The notes below the pieces were generated by a model, which was given only the letters and a program-made list of their open reading frames with translations, had not been told where the DNA came from and did not search any database. A stretch of DNA of 36,021 bases. It comes from Flavobacteriaceae bacterium (lineage in GTDB: Bacteria; Bacteroidota; Bacteroidia; UKL13-3). Positions 17,860-26,427 of the stretch are shown one piece after another. Position 1 is the first letter of the stretch; each line of letters starts with the position of its first letter. The stretch spans positions 1-36,021 of the forward strand of contig JANYDJ010000232.1 in NCBI GenBank assembly GCA_025363675.1. Direction: 5' to 3'. A program made the position numbers and the translations under genes.

Positions 17860-19248
17860 GTGAGCTTAATTAAATCTATTTCTGGAATTCGAGGAACCAT
17901 CGGTGGTTCAATAGGTGAGAACCTTACCCCCATCGACATTGTAAAATTTACCTCTGCATTTGCAACCCTTTTAGCTCGTGAGTCAGAAAATAGAACATTG
18001 ATAGTTGGCCGCGACGCTCGGTTAAGTGGTGAAATGCTAAATAACCTAGTAGTTGGCACCCTTACTGGGATGGGTTTTGATGTAGTGGATTTGGGTCTGT
18101 CCACCACTCCAACAGTAGAGATGGCGGTAACAAATGAAAAAGCAGTAGGGGGAATTATTCTTACGGCAAGTCACAATCCCAAGCAATGGAATGCTCTAAA
18201 ACTTCTCAATTCAGCAGGAGAATTTATTTCAGCAGAAGAGGGTGAGGAGTTACTTAGAATTGCAGAAGCAGGTAATTTCGAATATGCACCAGTGGACAAA
18301 CTGGGAAAAGTATCCCACAAGAATTCTTATATACAGTATCATATAGACCAAATTATTGCATTGGAATTAGTGGATGTGAAAGCTATTAAAAGCAGAAAAT
18401 ATAAAATTGTTGTAGATGCCGTAAATAGTTGTGGAGGTTTTGCAGTGCCTATGCTTCTTAATGCATTGGGTGTAGATGAAGTAATTGAGATTAATTGTGA
18501 GCCAACGGGCAAGTTCGCTCATAACCCAGAACCACTTCCCGAAAACCTAGTAACAACTGCAAGTGAAGTAAAATTTCATAAAGCTCATTTGGGAATTGTA
18601 GTCGATCCAGATGTAGATAGGCTGGCTCTTATATGCGAGGATGGCAGCTTCTTTGGAGAAGAATACACATTAGTAGCCGTTTCCGATTATGTACTGAGAA
18701 ATAAAAAGGGAGCTACAGTTTCTAATTTGTCAAGTACGCGTGCACTTAAAGACATAACAGAAAAGCATGGCGGTGAACATTATGCAACTGCCGTAGGCGA
18801 GGTAAATGTAGTTAAGATGATGAAGGAGAAAAATGCAGTAATAGGTGGCGAAGGAAATGGTGGTATCATTTATCCCGAATTGCATTATGGTCGAGATGCA
18901 CTGGTTGGTATTGCTCTCTTCCTCTCAAATATGGCTAAAACAAAATCGGTAGCATCTATTTTACGCAGCACGTATCCCAATTATTTCATTTCCAAAAACA
19001 AGATAGAACTCACCCCCGATATTGATATAGATCACTTACTACTCCAATTAAAAAACAAGTATGTAAAGCAACCGGTTAATACTATTGATGGTTTGAAAAT
19101 AGAATTTGATAAAGAATGGGTGCATTTGCGTAAATCAAATACAGAACCTATTATACGTATTTATGCCGAAAGCGAAAATGAAAGTACGGCTCAGCACCTA
19201 GCCCAAAAAATAATTTCCGACATTAAAACTGTAATTAAAGGAAGGTAG
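17860..19248 (+). CDS. glmM: phosphoglucosamine mutase
   Basis: GlmM converts glucosamine-6-phosphate to glucosamine-1-phosphate for UDP-GlcNAc and hence peptidoglycan synthesis. Visible are the N-terminal SISGIRGTIGG, the catalytic serine loop ILTASHNPKQWNALK, the metal-binding loop DPDVDRLAL, the sugar-binding region GGEGNGGIIYPELHYGRDA and the phosphate-binding loop RKSNTEPIIRIYAES. The frame is open from a TTG at 17809 and has an ATG at 17818, but homologues of this type start at the equivalent of SLIKSISGIRG. A promoter whose -7 box is at 17832-17839 would also cut off the longer forms. I therefore choose the GTG at 17860, giving 462 residues. It ends 8 bp from the convergent epimerase gene. 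Confidence 0.93.
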   Translation: MSLIKSISGIRGTIGGSIGENLTPIDIVKFTSAFATLLARESENRTLIVGRDARLSGEMLNNLVVGTLTGMGFDVVDLGLSTTPTVEMAVTNEKAVGGIILTASHNPKQWNALKLLNSAGEFISAEEGEELLRIAEAGNFEYAPVDKLGKVSHKNSYIQYHIDQIIALELVDVKAIKSRKYKIVVDAVNSCGGFAVPMLLNALGVDEVIEINCEPTGKFAHNPEPLPENLVTTASEVKFHKAHLGIVVDPDVDRLALICEDGSFFGEEYTLVAVSDYVLRNKKGATVSNLSSTRALKDITEKHGGEHYATAVGEVNVVKMMKEKNAVIGGEGNGGIIYPELHYGRDALVGIALFLSNMAKTKSVASILRSTYPNYFISKNKIELTPDIDIDHLLLQLKNKYVKQPVNTIDGLKIEFDKEWVHLRKSNTEPIIRIYAESENESTAQHLAQKIISDIKTVIKGR

Positions 19249-19256
19249 GCTATTAA

Positions 19257-19655
19257 TTATAAAATAGTCTCACATAATTCAATTAATACGCCATTGGTGC
19301 TCTTGGGGTGAAGAAAACAAATACGTTTGCCATCGGCTCCTGGTTTAGGAATTTCACTTACAAATTCGAGCCCTTCGGTTTTCAGCCTATTTATTTCCTG
19401 TTCTATGTTTTGTACTTCAAACGCTAAATGGTGAATTCCCTCACCACGCTTTTCTATATGTTTATATATAGCACTTTCGTTGCTATTAGCTTGTAGCAAC
19501 TCAATTTTAGAACTACCTGTTTGGTAAAAAACAGTGGTCACTTTTTCACTTTCAACGGTTTCAGTCTTATAGCTTTGATAACCAAATAAGCTGTCAAAAA
19601 TTTTTTTGGAATAGTCAAGGTCTTTTACGGCAATGCCCACATGTTCTAGTTTCAT
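19257..19655 (-). CDS. mce: methylmalonyl-CoA epimerase
   Basis: This 132-residue VOC-superfamily enzyme interconverts (R)- and (S)-methylmalonyl-CoA in propionyl-CoA metabolism. The two VOC half-domains are visible. The first starts MKLEHVGIAVKDLDYSKKIF (His5 is an expected metal ligand) and includes SKIELLQ; the second starts GEGIHHLAFEVQNIEQEI and ends TNGVLIELCE. These hold the expected His/Glu metal ligands, and the length is normal. It begins 38 bp after the stop of the PKD/T9SS gene on the same strand. It may be read from that operon or from a TAnnTTTG match (TAAATTTG, 19696-19689) that overlaps the upstream stop codon. There is no functional link to its neighbours. Confidence 0.93.
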   Translation of the reverse strand: MKLEHVGIAVKDLDYSKKIFDSLFGYQSYKTETVESEKVTTVFYQTGSSKIELLQANSNESAIYKHIEKRGEGIHHLAFEVQNIEQEINRLKTEGLEFVSEIPKPGADGKRICFLHPKSTNGVLIELCETIL

Positions 19656-19693
19656 GGGTCAAACTTCGGGTTTGGGCATAGTACCACCCAAAT

Positions 19694-21688
19694 TTATTTT
19701 TTAATTAATGGGAGACTTTTAATAAAACCATCCTTGCCAGTAATTACACACCAATACATGCCCTGCGAAAGATTGCTAATGTCCATGGTGTGAAATTCTT
19801 TAATAATGGTTTCCTGTCTTTTCATTTGTCGGCCCATAGCATCAATCACCATCACTTGCATTTTGTAGTTATCTCCTTGGTTTTGCTCTATTAAGCTCAT
19901 ACTTGTGTGTATGGTTAATTGTTCATTAGCTGGAACAGGAAATAAACTGATATCAGAAGCAGGAGCGGGAGTTTGGATAATGGAGGTACTCAAATTCTCG
20001 TAAGGATAAACTTTGAAACCATCAATTTTAAAATATACTGCAGCAGTTGGTGGTGCTAACTTAATAAAGCTTACTATTACGCCCTGTGGTTCTTTGCCTA
20101 CCACATCAAATCTAATAAGATAGAGGCCAGTGGATGGCAAATGATCAAATGTTATTTTCCCTTGCGAGTCAGTTAGCCCTGTTTGTAGGGGATTTTCACT
20201 AACATCGTACAAGGTTGCACTTTGGTTTTGCTGAGAATATTTTTCTTTAATAGATTTGTCAATAGTTAAGAAAACTTCAATAGCATTTGAACCAGCGGTG
20301 GCAGTTGTTTTCTTATTTAGTTCTACTGATTGTAATATATGCTGTGTTAAAAGATAGTATTGGGCGTTTATCCAATTCTTATGATTTCCTATATATACAG
20401 GAAAATATTTTTTATAGTATATCGAGGTATTACTTATTACCACTTTTATAGTATATCTCCCGGGCTTTTTTTTCTCGAAAACATATAATCCTGAATCACT
20501 AGCAGTAACCACAAATGTATCAACTACATGTGGTATGTTATTGGTGTTGCTGTCATTTTCAATTAATAAAACAAAAGCTTCATCAATAGGTGTCCCATTT
20601 TCTAATTTTATCTGCCCCCCCAAACTATAGGTAGCGGTATCTTTAGCTACAAGGATGGTGAATTTTTTAATAACAGGCAATGCAGATATAGGGGTATCAA
20701 CAACAGTAAGTTCTATATCATAATTTCCATAAACACTGTAAGTATGGTCTACCAGATTTCCTCTTCCTGTTGTACCATCGCCAAATTTCCAATTGTATAC
20801 AAATTCTTTTTGCTGGTTGAATTTTGCTGCTGCTTCAAAAGAAACAGTTTGTTTGCTTATATTGTAGGAATAATTCAACTTAAAAGCAGGAAGCGTGGTG
20901 ATAGCTACATAGCTGCTCCAAGTTTGTTTACAGCCCGATATGGTGTCTTCCATGGTAAGCGTAGCTTTGTAGTTGCCATTGTATTCGTACTTATGGTCCG
21001 GCCTCAATGCTATGGTGGTAGAGTTATCACCAAAATCCCAAAAATAGACCGCATTTGGGTTGTAAGTTTTGATTACAAATGTGGTGGTATCGCCACTTGT
21101 TGAAGTTTCAAATGTGGCGTCACAAGTATATTTAGGTTTAATATATATATCGCTTTCCAATGAATCAGTACAACTTTGACTCTCTATTAAAAGTTTAACA
21201 TATCGGGTTCCAGTTTTTGGATATTTCCAAATAGGGTTTTCATCATTCGAAAACTCATGATTCTCAAAAAACCAAGTGTACGTAGTCGAACTATCTGTGC
21301 CTGTAGAGAGGCTGGTGCAAATAATAGAATCTCCTTTTACCTCAACTCTATAATTTGCTTTACATCCAGGACTTTGAGCAACAATCCTAACGGTATCCAT
21401 AAAAATGTCTTTACAGCTATTAACAGCATCTTCCACCTTAAGAAAAACGTAGTATTCTCCGGGGTTTGTATATGCATGTATAGGGTTATCGGTAAGCGAG
21501 TAATTGCCATCCCCAAAGTTCCAATAGCTTTTATAAAAGCCTGAGACCGATGAGGAAACATTTTTAAACGTTACAATATAGCTTGCAGTATCAAAGTTAA
21601 ATTTTGCAGTGCAATTTTGTGCTTGGGCACTACTCATAAAAAAGGTAAGAGCAGCAAATAGTATTATGGATAGATTTCTGCGTATCAA
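19694..21688 (-). CDS. PKD-repeat surface protein with T9SS tail
   Basis: This is a 664-residue exported protein. Signal peptide 1-23 (ending SSAQAQ). Four PKD-type domains occupy about 25-350; three keep the core motif (YWNFGDGNYS, YFWDFGDNST, YNWKFGDGTT) and the second is degenerate (YTWFFENHE). Carboxypeptidase-regulatory or CnaB-like domains follow (YSLGGQIKLENGTPIDEAFV; TGLTDSQGKITFDHLPSTGL). The T9SS C-terminal domain begins at about 575 (ISLFPVPANEQLTI ... LSQGMYWCVI). The start codon is TTG at 21688, overlapping the upstream stop as TTGA; the signal peptide begins exactly there and the next Met is inside it. It is third in the sigma-factor operon. The role is unknown; it is probably a secreted or surface adhesin-like cargo. 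Confidence 0.85.
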   Translation of the reverse strand: MIRRNLSIILFAALTFFMSSAQAQNCTAKFNFDTASYIVTFKNVSSSVSGFYKSYWNFGDGNYSLTDNPIHAYTNPGEYYVFLKVEDAVNSCKDIFMDTVRIVAQSPGCKANYRVEVKGDSIICTSLSTGTDSSTTYTWFFENHEFSNDENPIWKYPKTGTRYVKLLIESQSCTDSLESDIYIKPKYTCDATFETSTSGDTTTFVIKTYNPNAVYFWDFGDNSTTIALRPDHKYEYNGNYKATLTMEDTISGCKQTWSSYVAITTLPAFKLNYSYNISKQTVSFEAAAKFNQQKEFVYNWKFGDGTTGRGNLVDHTYSVYGNYDIELTVVDTPISALPVIKKFTILVAKDTATYSLGGQIKLENGTPIDEAFVLLIENDSNTNNIPHVVDTFVVTASDSGLYVFEKKKPGRYTIKVVISNTSIYYKKYFPVYIGNHKNWINAQYYLLTQHILQSVELNKKTTATAGSNAIEVFLTIDKSIKEKYSQQNQSATLYDVSENPLQTGLTDSQGKITFDHLPSTGLYLIRFDVVGKEPQGVIVSFIKLAPPTAAVYFKIDGFKVYPYENLSTSIIQTPAPASDISLFPVPANEQLTIHTSMSLIEQNQGDNYKMQVMVIDAMGRQMKRQETIIKEFHTMDISNLSQGMYWCVITGKDGFIKSLPLIKK

Positions 21689-23103
21689 AATTTATAAGAT
21701 AGACTTAAGTTAACACCTTTGGCAGTAAGTTTTTGTCCGCCCAAAGGAGAGGTTGCAGTTTGCCTGTTTACTTGGCTGTTCATAAATGGCTCAATTCCCA
21801 AATTCATTTTATCACATACTTTGTAATTAACTTTTATTGCGAAAGCAGCACTAATCATCATACGTTGGTTAAGTGAAAGGGAATTGGCTTCGGCCATTTT
21901 AGTATATTCAGTGGGCTTGCCTGCATTTAATTTGGGCCCAATATTGCTCATTAAATATGCTGTGTTAATACCAATTTGTGGAATGATATTTATCTTTTTT
22001 GAAGCATTAAGCACATAGCCCAAAGCAGAGCTTACAGAAACAAATTTATAATTGGTTAAAACATTGGTATTTGCTATGGATGTGTATGATTTATAATAGT
22101 CTTCTTGTTTAAACGGTTTAGGGTCATTGGGGCTCTGAAAATTGGGACGGAGGTTTATCGAATCTTCTTTTTGGAATATATAAGTACCTGTGTAATTATA
22201 TTGTGATACACCTATACCGTTTGTAAACAAAAGGTGGTTTTTAACTATATTAAATTTGATTCCCCACTGGTTTGCGTATGAAGCTTTTTCTGATTCTTTG
22301 CGAATAGAAGCCACATGAGCATCCGCATTGTTATCTATTTTGCGGAATGTGCTAGAGGCCCCACCAAATATTTCTATACTTGTTTCAATAGCATTTGGTT
22401 TTTTATGACGGGGTGCCCTATAGTTCAAATTATTTTGTGGAATATTGGGAATGCCAAAACCAAGAGTGGGGACAGAGATATTAGCAAATACAGATGCTAA
22501 ACTAAAAGCTTCGGGCGATGGGATTACTGTTGGTTCGCTAGCAATTACCGCAGGGATTACTATATCCGATAAGTTATGATTGTCTGCTATCATATTTTCC
22601 AATATCGGTGTATTTACCTTAGCAAGTATATCTTTAATGATAGGCTGACGTTTGGTAAATAGGGTATAATTTTTTTCAGCAGCAATTGAAGGTGTGTGAG
22701 CAGGGTTTAGTGCTTGTTCCTGTAAAATGATAGGGTTGATAGGAGTTGTTTGTACAATTAAATTATCATCTTTTTCAAAAGAGAATAGAGAGTCTATGGT
22801 GCTGCTGGCCGCAAATTGGCTTGCAATTAGACCGCTTAGGGAAATAAAGAATAAGCTGGCAGCTGCAACACGTTTATATAGTTTAATCTTTTGGCGGTTT
22901 TTAAGTATATTGCTAAGACTTGTCCAAACCCATTGAGGGGGTTGTGGTTGGTGTTTGTCAAATTTGTTGTACAATGTTTCCTCTGCATTGCTATTCCCCA
23001 ATCCGTTCTTTACTCTGCTCCATACATTTCCTGGAGGAGTAGGTTCATATTCCTCGAAATGATTTTTAAAAATGTCGTCAATATGTTCTTTATCGTTGCT
23101 CAT
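21685..23103 (-). CDS. inner-membrane-anchored protein with C-terminal outer-membrane barrel (possible anti-sigma/sensor)
   Basis: The 472-residue protein has no N-terminal signal peptide. Residues 1-75 are soluble and contain two copies of a 24-residue motif (12-35 and 44-67; pattern N-x-F-x5-P-x-PP-x2-VW-x4-N-x-L). One membrane helix follows at about 79-97, then a low-complexity linker rich in Pro, Ile and Thr (about 110-230). The C-terminal half (about 235-472) has the strands of an outer-membrane beta-barrel and ends NLSLSYKF. Such proteins often follow ECF sigma factors in Bacteroidota. By position the cytoplasmic part could bind the sigma factor; this is inference. The start overlaps the sigma gene by 14 bp and the stop overlaps the next start. 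No canonical anti-sigma domain was recognised. Confidence 0.7.
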   Translation of the reverse strand: MSNDKEHIDDIFKNHFEEYEPTPPGNVWSRVKNGLGNSNAEETLYNKFDKHQPQPPQWVWTSLSNILKNRQKIKLYKRVAAASLFFISLSGLIASQFAASSTIDSLFSFEKDDNLIVQTTPINPIILQEQALNPAHTPSIAAEKNYTLFTKRQPIIKDILAKVNTPILENMIADNHNLSDIVIPAVIASEPTVIPSPEAFSLASVFANISVPTLGFGIPNIPQNNLNYRAPRHKKPNAIETSIEIFGGASSTFRKIDNNADAHVASIRKESEKASYANQWGIKFNIVKNHLLFTNGIGVSQYNYTGTYIFQKEDSINLRPNFQSPNDPKPFKQEDYYKSYTSIANTNVLTNYKFVSVSSALGYVLNASKKINIIPQIGINTAYLMSNIGPKLNAGKPTEYTKMAEANSLSLNQRMMISAAFAIKVNYKVCDKMNLGIEPFMNSQVNRQTATSPLGGQKLTAKGVNLSLSYKF

Positions 23104-23656
23104 ACTCGTTGTCGTATTGTTTGTTTATCATAGCTTGCAGTATTACTCGTGCTCTAGCCATTTGAGATTTGGAAGTCCCCTCAGATATTCCAAGTACCTC
23201 ACCTATTTCTCTGTGATTATATCCTTCTATAGCGTACAGGTTAAATATATTTCGGTAGCCGGGGGCCAACTTTTGAACTAGTTTGATTAGATCGTCAGTC
23301 TGCATTTTTTGTAGTGGGGAAAAATCATTTTCATTCGCAGACTCACCCATCACATCGGCATTAAAGTCCATCAATTGATATACCCGCTCGCGTTTGTATT
23401 TTTTTAGGGCTGTGTTAATCATGATACGCCTCACCCATCCTTCAAAGGCACCGCGAGATTCGAATCGATTCAAAGTTTCAAACACCGCCATAAAGCCTTC
23501 ATGTAAGGTATCTTCTGCTTCCATTCGGCTGCTACTGTACCGCAGGCAAACACCAAACATTTTAGCCGCATACTTATTGTACAAAGCCTCTTGTGCCCTA
23601 TGATTGCCAGCAAGGCAACCATCAATTAGTTCTTGTTCTTCAGTGAAGTTAGACAT
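23090..23656 (-). CDS. ECF-type RNA polymerase sigma factor (sigma-70 family)
   Basis: The 188-residue length is typical of ECF sigma factors. Region 2 spans about 20-85 (EALYNKYAAKMFGVCLRYSS, EAEDTLHEGFMAVFETLNRF, GWVRRIMINTALKKYKR). Region 4 spans about 125-180 (LAPGYRNIFNLYAIEGYNHREIGEVLGISEGTSKSQMARAR), with a clear helix-turn-helix. It heads an overlapping three-gene operon with a membrane/barrel protein and a T9SS cargo. In Porphyromonas gingivalis an ECF factor, SigP, acts with PorX on T9SS genes. This protein resembles that broad group, but the group has many members per genome, so SigP identity is unproven. It probably controls envelope or secretion genes. Confidence 0.92.
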   Translation of the reverse strand: MSNFTEEQELIDGCLAGNHRAQEALYNKYAAKMFGVCLRYSSSRMEAEDTLHEGFMAVFETLNRFESRGAFEGWVRRIMINTALKKYKRERVYQLMDFNADVMGESANENDFSPLQKMQTDDLIKLVQKLAPGYRNIFNLYAIEGYNHREIGEVLGISEGTSKSQMARARVILQAMINKQYDNEYEQR

Positions 23657-23721
23657 TTTAATTTACAGATTAGTGTAAATGTGTTACATGGGTTTTTGGG
23701 CAATTTATACTTAGTAGAGTA

Positions 23722-23755
23722 CAAAAATAGCAAAAGGGTTGCATCCATTTATCAA
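23722..23755 (-). promoter_or_regulatory. possible promoter of the sigma-factor operon
   Basis: On the minus strand TATTTTTG (23729-23722) matches TAnnTTTG, with a TTG at 23755-23753 and a 23-nt spacer at the long end of the accepted range. The ATG is 65 nt from the box, a longer leader than at other genes here. Confidence 0.35.
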
Positions 23756-23811
23756 AAAAATCATTTTTTTTTAGTGATGGACAAAAAGACTAAGTGAATA
23801 ATGGTGGAAAG

Positions 23812-26217
23812 TTAGAACATTGCAGGGAATTCGCCAGGAGCATATTCGTGCATCATGTTATACAATACTTCAAATACATCGTTCACTTGGGGTTTTGAGA
23901 AAAAATCTCCATCTGTTCCATAAGCAGGGCGATGTGCCTTGGCAGTAATAGTGCGTGGTGGCGAGTCTAGATATTGATAACCTCCTTGATGTTCGAGCAC
24001 TTGCTGCATCATAAAAGCCGTGGCACCGCTTGGTACATCTTCGTCGAGAAACACAATTTGACCTGTCTTTTTCAGGGATTCTACTATGCTATTTTTGGTA
24101 TCGAAAGGGAGCAGGCTTTGCACATCAACCACTTCAATATAGATGCCCAAAGGTTCCAATTTTTGAGCTGCTTCCATAGCCACTCTGCAGCAAGAGCCAT
24201 AGGTTACAAGAGTAATATCAGTTCCTTGTTTTAACACTTCAGGTATACCAGGAAGCAAAGTTATTTCACCTATATTATCGGGCATTTTTTCTTTTAGGCG
24301 GTAGCCATTTAAACATTCCACAACTAAAGCGGGCTCATCGGCCAACAGCAAAGTATTATAATAAGCAGCAGCTTGTGTCATATTACGTGGCACCAATATG
24401 TGCATACCTCTTAGGGCATTTATAATCATACCCATGGGTGAGCCAGAGTGCCAGATACCTTCCAGTCTATGGCCACGCGTTCGCACAATAAGCGGACATT
24501 TTTGGCCTCCTTTGGTCCTATATTGCAGGGTGGCCACGTCGTCGCTTAATATTTGCAGGGCATATAAAAAATAGTCGAGGTACTGTATCTCTATAATAGG
24601 TCTCAAGCCACGCATAGCTGCACCAATTCCTTGCCCTGTAATGGTCCATTCTCGAATTCCGGTATCGGTTACACGCAGTTCACCATATTTATCTTGCATG
24701 CCGGCAAATCCTTGATTTACATCTCCAATCTTTCCCACATCTTCACCTATAGCAAATAATTCTGGAATGCGTTCAAAAGCTTTATCGAAGCAGGCTTGTA
24801 GCACTTCCCGCCCGTCCATGTTTTTACTTTCTTCAGTATATATGGGTGAGACTTGTTGTGTGTTTGCAATAGCATCTATTGACTGGCTATATAAATGAGA
24901 ATTATACCTATCTCTATTAATTTCTTTATACCGGTTTAGTAAATCTAATAAGCTGCCCCGTTCAGAAGATTGGTCCCCAATGGTTAGTTGAAGGGTATGA
25001 TAAATTGCTTCATAAATATCACGACGAGTAGGTTCCGATATGGTTGCCAAATCATTCGCCGCTTTGGTAATAGATTCAGTCTTGTTAGAAATTGTTGCGA
25101 ATAATTGAAGATGTGCAACGGTTTCGCTTACATCCATTTTTATTTTTGAAAGATACGATTGCCAAGCAGCTTTTTGTTCCTCTTTTACTTGTTGTATACT
25201 GGCAGTCTCAATTTCCTCAAGTTCTTGCGGCGAAGATATATTATTGGCCAATATCCATTCCCGCATTTTTTTAATACAGTCAAAATCTTGTTCCCATTGT
25301 AAGCGTTCTTTGGTTTTGTACCTTTCGTGCGAACCAGAGGTGGAATGGCCTTGGGGCTGAGTCATTTCTTCTACATGTATAATTGCAGGTATATGTTTTT
25401 CTCTGGCAAGTTTGGTAGCGTCTTCGTAAACCCTGCATAATTCTGCGTAATCCCATCCTTTTACACGGTATATATTAAAGCCTTCATTTTGATCGTCACG
25501 TTGAAAACCTTGAAGAATTTCGCTGATACTTTCTTTGGTAGTTTGATATTTTGCAGGAACAGATATTCCATATCCATCGTCCCAAACAGAAACCACTACA
25601 GGAACCTGTAATACACCGATAGCATTGATAGCTTCAAAGAAACCTCCTTCACTGGTACTCGCATTGCCTATGGTTGCAAATGCTATTTCATTTCCTTTGT
25701 CAGAAAATTGGGTGAGGTGCTGTATGTTTGGATTGTTGCGAAATAATTTGGAAGCATATCCCAATCCCACCACTCGGCTCATTTGAGATGCTGTGGGCGA
25801 AATATCAGAGGTAGAGTTTTTTAGTTGGGTAAGGTTTTTCCAGTTTCCCTTATCGTCTAAAAAACGGGTACCGAAATGGCCATTCATGCTACGACCAGCA
25901 CTCGATGGTTCAGCTTCTATGGATGGTTCGGCATATAGTTGGGCAAAGAATTCTTGTATAGTAAGTTCGTTAATGGCAAACATAAATGTTTGGTCTCTAT
26001 AATAACCCGAACGAAAATCGCCATTTTTAAAAACACGTGCCATGGCAAGTTGTGCCACTTCTTTTCCGTCGCCAAAAATACCAAACTTAGCTTTGCCTGT
26101 TAATACTTCTTTGCGGCCAATAAGACTGGTCTGTCTGCTTTTATAAGCTGTAGCATAATCTGTTAGCACTTCTTGTTTGAAGGTGTCGAAAGTGATGGCG
26201 GTTTCTTTTTCTTGCAT
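23812..26217 (-). CDS. 2-oxoacid dehydrogenase E1, fused alpha and beta subunits
   Basis: This thiamine-diphosphate enzyme decarboxylates a 2-oxoacid and passes the acyl group to a lipoyl E2. The 801 residues equal an alpha subunit (about 1-400) plus a beta subunit (about 460-801). The alpha part has a cofactor-binding region (184-219) reading GNASTSEGGFFEAINA and WDDGYGIS, and a loop QPQGHSTSGSHERY (287-300). The beta part has VNQGFAGMQDKYG, RVTDTGIREWTITGQGIGAAM, RTRGHRLEGIWHSGSP and DEDVPSGATAF. Such fusions are widespread in Bacteroidota and are usually annotated as branched-chain 2-oxoisovalerate or general dehydrogenase E1. No E2 or E3 gene is nearby, so the substrate is open. A one-mismatch -7 box, TACCTTCG (26248-26241), precedes it. 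Confidence 0.88.
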   Translation of the reverse strand: MQEKETAITFDTFKQEVLTDYATAYKSRQTSLIGRKEVLTGKAKFGIFGDGKEVAQLAMARVFKNGDFRSGYYRDQTFMFAINELTIQEFFAQLYAEPSIEAEPSSAGRSMNGHFGTRFLDDKGNWKNLTQLKNSTSDISPTASQMSRVVGLGYASKLFRNNPNIQHLTQFSDKGNEIAFATIGNASTSEGGFFEAINAIGVLQVPVVVSVWDDGYGISVPAKYQTTKESISEILQGFQRDDQNEGFNIYRVKGWDYAELCRVYEDATKLAREKHIPAIIHVEEMTQPQGHSTSGSHERYKTKERLQWEQDFDCIKKMREWILANNISSPQELEEIETASIQQVKEEQKAAWQSYLSKIKMDVSETVAHLQLFATISNKTESITKAANDLATISEPTRRDIYEAIYHTLQLTIGDQSSERGSLLDLLNRYKEINRDRYNSHLYSQSIDAIANTQQVSPIYTEESKNMDGREVLQACFDKAFERIPELFAIGEDVGKIGDVNQGFAGMQDKYGELRVTDTGIREWTITGQGIGAAMRGLRPIIEIQYLDYFLYALQILSDDVATLQYRTKGGQKCPLIVRTRGHRLEGIWHSGSPMGMIINALRGMHILVPRNMTQAAAYYNTLLLADEPALVVECLNGYRLKEKMPDNIGEITLLPGIPEVLKQGTDITLVTYGSCCRVAMEAAQKLEPLGIYIEVVDVQSLLPFDTKNSIVESLKKTGQIVFLDEDVPSGATAFMMQQVLEHQGGYQYLDSPPRTITAKAHRPAYGTDGDFFSKPQVNDVFEVLYNMMHEYAPGEFPAMF

Positions 26218-26373
26218 AAAACGAATAAACTTATAGCCTACGAAGGTACGAAAATGTGAGGTTATTTTAGTATGAAATTGTGGTTTTTTTACGGTGATGA
26301 AAGATCCGATATTGGAGATATCAGGTTGCGAAAAATCGACGTTTAATTTCTACGCTTCAGAATATCTCTTTTC

Positions 26374-26381
26374 TACTTTTG
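26374..26381 (+). promoter_or_regulatory. possible -7 box of the small membrane-protein gene
   Basis: TACTTTTG matches TAnnTTTG exactly, 46 nt before the ATG at 26428. No TTG is found at the proper distance upstream, so the assignment is weak. Confidence 0.3.
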
Positions 26382-26427
26382 AGTAATTAGAATAGATATT
26401 TGCCGATATTATAGTAATAGCATAAAA

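Noticed and set aside
17784-18107. 107-codon minus-strand frame
   Set aside because: It is antisense to the glmM start and promoter.
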